Shown here: in pieces, positions 54,518 to 61,135 of the stretch | How the letters are laid out: the number at the start of each line of letters is the position of its first letter | How positions within the stretch are numbered: position 1 is the stretch's first letter | NCBI RefSeq assembly: GCF_025244725.1 | Contig: NZ_CP104203.1 | Span: forward strand, 2,976,001-3,040,000 | Reading direction: 5' to 3' | DNA: 64,000 nucleotides | From: Chryseobacterium oranimense | Lineage (GTDB): Bacteria; Bacteroidota; Bacteroidia; Flavobacteriales; Weeksellaceae | Translations under genes and position numbers: made by a program | Notes under the pieces: model-generated | Database searches by the model: none | What the model was told of the DNA's origin: nothing | The model's input: only the letters and a program-made list of their open reading frames with translations

Positions 54518-55060
54518 ATGTTCTACAGTTTTTTCGAAAAAATCTACAGAAAACAGCTACTTTCCAGCCTGAAAAAAAATCCAAAAGTATTTTCTGAAAA
54601 TATCAGATTAGGGGTGGGCAACCGCTTTGTTCTTGACAAAGGTTTAGAAAAAGTAAGCATCGGCAAATCCGCAGAATTTAGAAACTACACCTGTATTCTG
54701 GTAGCAAAAAATGCCAGCCTGGAAATAGGAGACCGTTTTTTTATGAATAACTTTTGTTCGATCAATTGCCTGGAGCATATTTCAATTGGTGAAAATACCT
54801 TGTTTGGAGAAAATGTCAAATTGTATGATCACAATCACGCCTATGAAACTTCTCCGGAATTCAGGCTTCATCATTCAAAATTTACGAAAGCTCCTATAAA
54901 AATAGGCAGTAACTGCTGGCTGGGAAGCAATGTCACAGTACTGAAAGGTGTTACAATTGGTGATAACTGCATTATCGGGGCAGGATGTACTGTATACAAA
55001 GACATTCCGGCTAATACGCAGGTAGTTAATAAACAGGATTTAATATTCAATTCCCTTTAA
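54518..55060 (+). CDS. Left-handed beta-helix acyltransferase (CatB-like), paralogue of 34524-35120
   Basis: A 180-residue hexapeptide-repeat enzyme. ISIGENTLFGENVKLYDHNHAYE contains the likely catalytic His, and GSNCWLGSNVTVLKGVTIGDNCIIGAGCTVYKDI is the C-terminal coil set. The protein matches the acyltransferase at 34524 over most of its length, including the CSINCLE and YDHNH segments. It probably acetylates a different position or sugar. It heads a plus-strand unit with a GT2 and a GT4 gene. Confidence 0.86.
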   Translation: MFYSFFEKIYRKQLLSSLKKNPKVFSENIRLGVGNRFVLDKGLEKVSIGKSAEFRNYTCILVAKNASLEIGDRFFMNNFCSINCLEHISIGENTLFGENVKLYDHNHAYETSPEFRLHHSKFTKAPIKIGSNCWLGSNVTVLKGVTIGDNCIIGAGCTVYKDIPANTQVVNKQDLIFNSL

Positions 55061-55066
55061 ATTCAG

Positions 55067-55906
55067 ATGAAATTTTCCATACTTATCGCCCACTACAATA
55101 ATGCTGTGCTTTTTAAAGACTGCTACAGTTCCTTACTCGCACAAACTTATAAAAACTGGGAGGCCGTGATTCTGGATGATGCTTCGTCTGAAGAAGAGAA
55201 AGAGCAGATCAAAGCTATCATCGCAGGAGATGACCGGTTTAAATTTTTTGAAAATGAAAAAAACTCCGGTGTTGGCGTTACCAAAAGTAAACTCATTGAG
55301 CTTGCTTCCGGAGACATCTGTGGTTTTGTAGACCCTGATGATGCTATTCTTCCCGAAGCCGTTGAAAAAGCCGTGAAAGTGTTTACACAGAAAAAAAATG
55401 TTGTGCTGGCCTATTCCAGGTTTATGAGCTGTGATAAGGATCTGAAACCTATTGCTCCTTTCAAATCTGCTATGCAGGTTCAGAACGGGGATCCGTATTT
55501 CTTTAACTATCCTATTCAGATCGCTCATTTTGTAACGTTCAGAAAAGGCACTTATGAACAGACTGAAAAAATGAATCCTGACCTTAAAATTTCAGAAGAT
55601 CAGGACCTTTATTTAAAATTATATGAAAAAGGTGACGTTTGCTTCATCAACGACACCAATTATCTTTACAGAACACATCAGGGAGGTATCTCCCAAAACA
55701 ATAATAAATCGAAGTCTTACGAATATTTCTCTCAGGTAGTTTTTAACGCTATGAAGAGAAGAAACATCAAAAGCATTAATGGAGTGAAGATTCCTGAAAC
55801 TTACCCCGGACAACAGGAAATTTTCAAGCTTCTTGAATATCAGAACTCGGTTCCGTATAGGATAAAAAGAAAAATCTCCATTACTTTACAAAAACTTTTC
55901 AGGTAA
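55067..55906 (+). CDS. Family 2 glycosyltransferase
   Basis: A 279-residue GT-A enzyme. FSILIAHYNNAVLFKDCYSSLL, ILDDASSEEEKEQI, GVGVTKSKLIELASGDICGFVDPDDAILPEAVE (DPDD metal motif) and SEDQDLYLKLYEKG are all standard. The gap to its upstream neighbour is 6 bases. Its stop codon overlaps the next gene by one base (TAATG). Confidence 0.9.
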   Translation: MKFSILIAHYNNAVLFKDCYSSLLAQTYKNWEAVILDDASSEEEKEQIKAIIAGDDRFKFFENEKNSGVGVTKSKLIELASGDICGFVDPDDAILPEAVEKAVKVFTQKKNVVLAYSRFMSCDKDLKPIAPFKSAMQVQNGDPYFFNYPIQIAHFVTFRKGTYEQTEKMNPDLKISEDQDLYLKLYEKGDVCFINDTNYLYRTHQGGISQNNNKSKSYEYFSQVVFNAMKRRNIKSINGVKIPETYPGQQEIFKLLEYQNSVPYRIKRKISITLQKLFR

Positions 55907-57075
55907 TGTCAGCAGAAAATCAGAAAATAAAAGTTCTTTTCAGACACCGTTCTATGGAAATGGGTGGGGTAGAAAAAGTAATTCTCAGTATCCTTCACAA
56001 TCTTGATCCTGAAAAATTTGACATCACCGTTTGCCTGAATATGAATCAGGGTGAGTTGAGAAATGAATTCCCGAAACATATTAAAAAGATATATTTTACC
56101 GACGGAAAGGAAGATTTTTCCAAGAATCCGCTGATCCATAAACTACAACTTGTCCGCAGAAGTCTGAAACTTTCCCGCGCGCTGAAAAGTCATAAGATAT
56201 CTGACCGCCTTTTAGGAAACAAAAAATTTGATATCGAGATTGCGCCTACGTATTCAGCATTTTCTTCCGTTACCCAATCCAGCAACAAAGCTTCCAAGAA
56301 AATCGGCTGGTTCCACTCGGAGATTAATCTGCCTGCTTTGCAGCCGCTGGTCCCTGATATTCTTGAAAACTTTCCACAGTTTGATCATATGATTTACTGT
56401 TCTCAGAAAATCAAAGACCTGATGCATACCTATTATCCGGAGCTTAAATATCCTGAAGAAAGTGTAGTGATTAACGCTATTCCCATTGAGGAAATCAAGA
56501 AAAAAGCACAGGAAAAGATAGAAGACCTGCCTGAAGGACCTGTTTTTGTTTCGGTGGGACGCCTTCACAACAGAAAAGGTTACCACAAACTGATCGATGC
56601 TCATAAAAAATTAATTGATGAAGGATTTCACCACAATGTTATCGTGGTGGGAAGCGGTGAGGAAATGAAAAACCTTACGGAACAGATCCGCATCAATAAT
56701 GTTCAGGATACCTTTATTTTAAGTGGTAACAGGATGAATCCTTATCCTTATGTAAAAAATGCAGATTACTTCATTCTCCCATCCGAATCTGAAGCATGGC
56801 CGCTGGTGATTGCCGAAGCCTTAATTCTTCAGAAACCCATTATTGCTACTGATACAGGGGATGTGGGACAGATGATTAAAGACCGGGAAACCGGCTATCT
56901 CATCAATTATGAAACAGACGAGATGTATGCCGCCATGAAAGCATTTCTGACTGACCCTGAGCTTATTGCCAGAATAAGGAAGAACCTGGAAAACATTGAA
57001 GACCAGTTTGACAATCAGAAAATTTTTGATGCGGTGGAAGGAATCCTTGAAAATCTTCACCAAAAAAATCAGTAA
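55906..57075 (+). CDS. Family 4 glycosyltransferase
   Basis: A 389-residue GT-B enzyme. The acceptor side begins LFRHRSMEMGGVEKVILSILHNL. The donor side has PVFVSVGRLHNRKGYHKLIDAHKKL, VVGSGEEMKNL and LPSESEAWPLVIAEALILQKPIIATDTGDV, including the E-x7-E nucleotide-sugar contacts (SESEAWPLVIAE). It is similar to the GT4 at 59042. It ends the 54518 transcription unit and converges with the ACP gene at 57198. Confidence 0.9.
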   Translation: MSAENQKIKVLFRHRSMEMGGVEKVILSILHNLDPEKFDITVCLNMNQGELRNEFPKHIKKIYFTDGKEDFSKNPLIHKLQLVRRSLKLSRALKSHKISDRLLGNKKFDIEIAPTYSAFSSVTQSSNKASKKIGWFHSEINLPALQPLVPDILENFPQFDHMIYCSQKIKDLMHTYYPELKYPEESVVINAIPIEEIKKKAQEKIEDLPEGPVFVSVGRLHNRKGYHKLIDAHKKLIDEGFHHNVIVVGSGEEMKNLTEQIRINNVQDTFILSGNRMNPYPYVKNADYFILPSESEAWPLVIAEALILQKPIIATDTGDVGQMIKDRETGYLINYETDEMYAAMKAFLTDPELIARIRKNLENIEDQFDNQKIFDAVEGILENLHQKNQ

Positions 57076-57197
57076 TTGAATTCAGATTCCAGTACTTTTT
57101 CAGCATCATCCAAAATATTCTACAGAACAGCTTCTCCCGATAACCGGAAGAAGCATCTGTATAAGGATTGTTTTATCTTTTTAGGAAGACAGATTCA

Positions 57198-57431
57198 TTA
57201 ATCTTCAAAGTTTTCTCTACCAATAACATCCATCAGATCAGAAACAGTTTTTACATCTTTGAAATGCTTCGTGTCAATTTTTTTATCGAAATTTTCATCA
57301 ACAAATGCGATCACAGAAAGCAGACTGATAGAATCATAGCTTTCAAGCTGTTCCAGGTTGGTTTCAATGGTTAATGTTTCATCTTCTCCTAATTCTTCTT
57401 GTAATTTCTCTAAAAAAACGGATATTTTCAT
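57198..57431 (-). CDS. Acyl carrier protein (third of three)
   Basis: A 77-residue acidic carrier. Ser34 in ESYDSISLLS is the expected phosphopantetheine site; the motif is DSI rather than DSL. VIAFVDENFDKKIDTKHF is the recognition helix. It lies 28 bases downstream of a KAS III gene and is probably co-transcribed with it. It appears to be specialised, since it is unlike the two other ACPs of the locus outside the core. Confidence 0.82.
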   Translation of the reverse strand: MKISVFLEKLQEELGEDETLTIETNLEQLESYDSISLLSVIAFVDENFDKKIDTKHFKDVKTVSDLMDVIGRENFED

Positions 57432-57459
57432 ATATTTAAAATTTTACTACTTCTAATTT

Positions 57460-58434
57460 TTAAACTTCCAGCACGGTTGCTCCCCAGGAATATCCTACTC
57501 CGAAACCAGCCATTAATACCCTCTCTCCTTCTTTCAGTATTCCTTTCTCCATCATATTTTTCAAAGCGATAGGAATGGTGGCTGATACTGTATTCCCTGT
57601 GTTTTCCATGTCAACATAAAACTTTTCTGCCGGTATTTTGATCTTTTTCCTTAAATAATTCAGCATAAAAGAATTGGCCTGATGAAAGACAAAATGATCA
57701 ATATCTTCCATAGTCAGCCCGTTTGTTTCCAAAGTTTCTTTTACCAGTCCCGGAATATTTTCAATGGTGAAATTAAAAATCTCCGGCCCGTTCATATAAA
57801 GATTTTCCGGATGAAACTCATTTTCCGGGTTGAGCTCAAAATCTGTTTTGAAGGCTCCTTTCTTTACAATAAGATTTTCGGCACCGCTTCCGTCTGTTCC
57901 CAGACAGAATTGATAATCTCCGGCATTTTCATCCTTTTCTACAATTACCGATGCGGATGCGTCCCCGAATATGCTTCGGTTGGCTTTATCTTTCGGATTG
58001 ATATGCTTTGTATAAGTTTCTGATGTGATCAGTAAAATACTTTTTGCAATACCGGCTGCTACTAATCCTTTAGCAAAAGCCAGTCCATAAATGAATCCGG
58101 AGCAGCCAAGATTAAAATCCGTGGCTCCGATATTTCTTCTGAGACCAAGCCTGTCCTGAAGAATACAGGCAGTAGTGGGAAGAAAATAATCCGGGCTTTG
58201 GGTGCAGAAAAGAATAAAATCTACTTTATTCCTGTCGTAATTTTCAAAGAGTTTTTCGGAGGACTTTATGGCAAGTTCCAGTACGGTCTCGCTGCCTGAA
58301 GAAATATGTCGCTGCCTGATCCCTATTTTTTCCTGAATCCTGTCGGAGCTCCATTCAGGAAATTCTTTTTCAAGGTCCTCATTGGTAAGAACCTGCTCAG
58401 GTAAATAATATTCTATTTTGGAAACTTTTATCAT
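57460..58434 (-). CDS. 3-oxoacyl-ACP synthase III (FabH-like), second paralogue
   Basis: From the ATG at 58434 the product has 324 residues and begins MIKVSKIEYYLPEQVLTNEDLEKEF, aligning with the first KAS III (25715). A longer frame starting at 58530 would add 32 unconserved residues. The catalytic triad is complete: Cys111 in NLGCSGFIYG, His in FHQANSFML and Asn in NTGNTVSATIP. It pairs with the ACP at 57198 and probably supplies an acyl group for a modification of the glycan. The two KAS III proteins are obvious paralogues. Confidence 0.88.
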   Translation of the reverse strand: MIKVSKIEYYLPEQVLTNEDLEKEFPEWSSDRIQEKIGIRQRHISSGSETVLELAIKSSEKLFENYDRNKVDFILFCTQSPDYFLPTTACILQDRLGLRRNIGATDFNLGCSGFIYGLAFAKGLVAAGIAKSILLITSETYTKHINPKDKANRSIFGDASASVIVEKDENAGDYQFCLGTDGSGAENLIVKKGAFKTDFELNPENEFHPENLYMNGPEIFNFTIENIPGLVKETLETNGLTMEDIDHFVFHQANSFMLNYLRKKIKIPAEKFYVDMENTGNTVSATIPIALKNMMEKGILKEGERVLMAGFGVGYSWGATVLEV

Positions 58435-58477
58435 AGAAATTCTTTTTCTTTGTAAAAATAAAAACAAATTCACAATA

Positions 58478-59041
58478 ATGATGCTCCTATTCAGAATCAT
58501 CTTGAAAGTCCGTTCCCTATATGAGGACATGGTGAAAAATGCTGCTATAAAAGTAGCAATACATCAGGGTATGAAAGTTGGTGACAATCTGTATGTTCAA
58601 GGTATTCCAAACTTTGGCTCGGAATGTTTTCTTATAGAAATGGGTGATAATGTAACCATTGCAGAAGGGGTCTCTTTCATTAATCACGGCGGAGACGGGC
58701 GGGTAACCAAAAGAATTGAAAAATATAAAAACGGAAGAACTTTCGGAAGAATCAAAATCGGTAACAATACTTTTATTGGAAAAGGAACTATTCTTTTACC
58801 CGGTGTTTCTATCGGAAGCAACTGTATTGTAGGTTCATTAAGTGTTGTCAGCAGTTCTATTCCTGATAATTCGGTGTATGCAGGTGCTCCTGCAAAATTT
58901 ATCTGCACCATTGATCAGTATGGCGAAAAATTACTGGCAAACAACACCGTTTACCCCTTAGAGTTAGAAGCTGACCGATCTGCCTTAGAAAAATACCTCA
59001 TCAACAATCTCCCTCATCATTATAAACCTGTAAAAAAATAA
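58478..59041 (+). CDS. Left-handed beta-helix acyltransferase
   Basis: A 187-residue hexapeptide-repeat protein from the ATG at 58478. The frame can be extended upstream to 58418, but that part overlaps the KAS III start on the other strand. MGDNVTIAEGVSFINHGGDG and IGNNTFIGKGTILLPGVSIGSNCIVGSLSVV define the beta-helix, with an INHGGDG loop near the catalytic His. It ends VYAGAPAKFI, typical of sugar O-acetyltransferases. The next gene starts directly after the stop codon. Confidence 0.82.
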   Translation: MMLLFRIILKVRSLYEDMVKNAAIKVAIHQGMKVGDNLYVQGIPNFGSECFLIEMGDNVTIAEGVSFINHGGDGRVTKRIEKYKNGRTFGRIKIGNNTFIGKGTILLPGVSIGSNCIVGSLSVVSSSIPDNSVYAGAPAKFICTIDQYGEKLLANNTVYPLELEADRSALEKYLINNLPHHYKPVKK

Positions 59042-60193
59042 ATGCCACAAAAAAAGAAAGTCCTTATCCGTATAGGCTCTCTCCGACATGGCGGTGCAGA
59101 AAAAGTTCTTGTTAACTTTCTCAAAAACCTGCCTGAGGACAAATATGAAATTGATCTGTTGATTAACCTGTACACGGGAATGTATATCAAGGAAGTTCCG
59201 TCATGGGTTAACCTGCATTATCTTCTTAAAGGTGAAATGATCACCACCAACAGGCCTCATGAAATTCCGGTGAAAGCATTCAGAGTGCTTTACCAGAAAA
59301 TGTTCCTGTGGTTTCCGGGTCTTCTTTACCGGTTTGTTCTGAAGAATAAAAAATATGATGTGGAAATAGCGGCTATTCATGGTATGTACAGAGAGCTTCT
59401 TTCCAGCCCGCAGAAAGATTCAAAAAAAATCATCTGGATCCAGAATGATATTTTTAACCTGAAGGAATATACGCCGGATGTGATCAGACAGCTTTTCAGA
59501 TTCGACAGGATTTTGGTTATTTCCAACAAACTGAAAGAGGAAATGCAAAAGTCAGCGAAAAGCGACGGAGAAAAACAGGCCGTTATTAAAATATTTAACC
59601 CTATAGATAAGGACGATACTTTAAATAAGGCGAATACGGCTATCGATGATTATCCTTTTTCCGGTAGTCTTCCTACTTTTATAACTATTGGGACTGTTTA
59701 TCCGCAAAAAGGCTACGACAGGCTTCTGGATGTACATAAAAAGCTGATTGATGAAGGACTGAAGCATCAGATAATCATTATTGGAGACGGCTTTGATTTT
59801 GAGAATATCCAGGCAAAGCTGAATCAACTGGGTCTTCAGGATACTGTAAAAATGCTTGGTTTCAGAAGCAATCCTTATCCATATCTTAAAAAAGCTGATT
59901 TTTATATTATGTCTTCAAGGCATGAAGGTTTCCCTACCATTATTGCAGAAGCTTTGATCCTGAATAAACCTATTGTTTCCACAGATGTTTCCGGAATTAA
60001 AGATCTTCTTCAGGATGGAAAACTAGGCATTATTACCCCAAATTCAGAGGACGGTATCTATGAAGGAATGAAGAAGATCCTTACTCATCAGGAACTTGCA
60101 GATCATTACCAAAAAGAAATTGCTATGACTGACCTGCCATTTGTGCTTCAGAAATCTGTTGCCCAGCTTCAGGAAATCATTGATGAATTATAA
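59042..60193 (+). CDS. Family 4 glycosyltransferase
   Basis: A 383-residue GT-B enzyme. IRIGSLRHGGAEKVLVNFL opens the acceptor domain. FITIGTVYPQKGYDRLLDVHKKL, IIGDGFDFENI and SSRHEGFPTIIAEALILNKPIVSTDVSGI form the donor domain, with the E-x7-E pair in EGFPTIIAE. It has the same domain plan as the GT4 at 55906. It is followed by a serine-acetyltransferase-like gene 9 bases on. Confidence 0.9.
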   Translation: MPQKKKVLIRIGSLRHGGAEKVLVNFLKNLPEDKYEIDLLINLYTGMYIKEVPSWVNLHYLLKGEMITTNRPHEIPVKAFRVLYQKMFLWFPGLLYRFVLKNKKYDVEIAAIHGMYRELLSSPQKDSKKIIWIQNDIFNLKEYTPDVIRQLFRFDRILVISNKLKEEMQKSAKSDGEKQAVIKIFNPIDKDDTLNKANTAIDDYPFSGSLPTFITIGTVYPQKGYDRLLDVHKKLIDEGLKHQIIIIGDGFDFENIQAKLNQLGLQDTVKMLGFRSNPYPYLKKADFYIMSSRHEGFPTIIAEALILNKPIVSTDVSGIKDLLQDGKLGIITPNSEDGIYEGMKKILTHQELADHYQKEIAMTDLPFVLQKSVAQLQEIIDEL

Positions 60194-60202
60194 AAGAGTA
60201 AC

Positions 60203-60754
60203 ATGAGCTATACAACTATACAGAAAGATTTTTACCGGGAAAGCGGAAAATGGCTCTCTTCATGGGAGATCCTGAAGAAATGCATCAATCCTAACCTGCA
60301 TTTTATCTATATCCTAAGAAAAGCTCAGAAGTATAACAACAAACCTGTTTCAGGGATATTCTGGAAGTTTGTCCTGAGGCATTACCAGATCAAATATGGT
60401 TACCAGATTTATCCTGAAACCGAAATCGGGGAAGGTTTCTATTTGGGGCATTGGGGAAGTTTGGTAATCAATCCTAAAGCTAAAATCGGTAAAAACTGTA
60501 ATATTGCGCAAGGGGTAACTATCGGTCAGCAAAACCGCGGAAAGCTCCAGGGCTTCCCAACCATTTCCGACGAAGTCTGGATAGGAGCCAATGCCGTTAT
60601 TGTGGGTGGGATTACTATTGGAAGCAATGTTCTGATTGCACCCAATTCATATGTTAATTTTGATGTTCCTGCCAATTCTGTAGTGGTTGGTAATCCAGGG
60701 GTTATTTACCCAACAGAAAATGCTACAGAGGCTTATATCAATAATAAAATATAA
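60203..60754 (+). CDS. Serine acetyltransferase-like hexapeptide acyltransferase (WcaB-like)
   Basis: A 183-residue protein. The N-terminal ~75 residues form helices (FWKFVLRHYQIKYGYQIYPETEIG), followed by a beta-helix: GHWGSLVINPKAKIGKNCNIAQGVTIGQQNRGKLQGFPTI and GIGSNVLIAPNSYV-like coils. The QGVTIG segment aligns with the CysE active-site region. Proteins of this kind in glycan loci (WcaB, EpsH-type) O-acetylate sugars. It is the last gene of the polysaccharide locus; a hairpin lies downstream. Confidence 0.85.
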   Translation: MSYTTIQKDFYRESGKWLSSWEILKKCINPNLHFIYILRKAQKYNNKPVSGIFWKFVLRHYQIKYGYQIYPETEIGEGFYLGHWGSLVINPKAKIGKNCNIAQGVTIGQQNRGKLQGFPTISDEVWIGANAVIVGGITIGSNVLIAPNSYVNFDVPANSVVVGNPGVIYPTENATEAYINNKI

Positions 60755-61135
60755 AAATCATCTATATATATTTATAAATTCATATAGCATTTTTCCTGAA
60801 AATTAAATTCTCTGTTGCAGGAAAATATTTTTTTATCGACTTTTGCTGCAGGATGATTAGAATTAAGTTTTGGTTTAGTTTTAATTATTATACAGAAACA
60901 CAATCAACGTAAAAACACAATACCATGAAAGAAAATGATCCTCTAAATACAGGCAGTCTTCTGCATTGCCTCAGCTTCATGATATAGCTTAAACATACGA
61001 TACCAGAATACTTTAAGATTCATATAATTCACTCCTGATAATCAACTTGGGATTGGTATTACCTGTATACCTTTTGTATTTAAATATCTTGTACCATATT
61101 ATTCATTCATAAAAAACACTTTTAATTCTATACGT
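60755..61135. other. Non-coding region between the polysaccharide locus and the surface-protein gene
   Basis: About 380 AT-rich bases. It contains a terminator-like hairpin at 60791-60834 and a 20-codon frame at 60923 that I do not consider a gene. I see no clear promoter consensus for the downstream gene. Confidence 0.55.
60791..60834 (+). terminator. Possible terminator of the polysaccharide locus
   Basis: TTTTCCTG (60791-60798) and CAGGAAAA (60818-60825) are perfect reverse complements, separated by 19 bases and followed by a run of T. The loop is long, so strength is uncertain. Confidence 0.55.

Noticed and set aside
57460..58530. Longer start for the second KAS III (58530)
   Set aside because: The extra 32 residues are unlike the family and the homologous paralogue starts at the equivalent of 58434.
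60923..60985. 20-codon plus-strand frame before the FISUMP gene
   Set aside because: Too short, no promoter or conserved feature; it may be chance.
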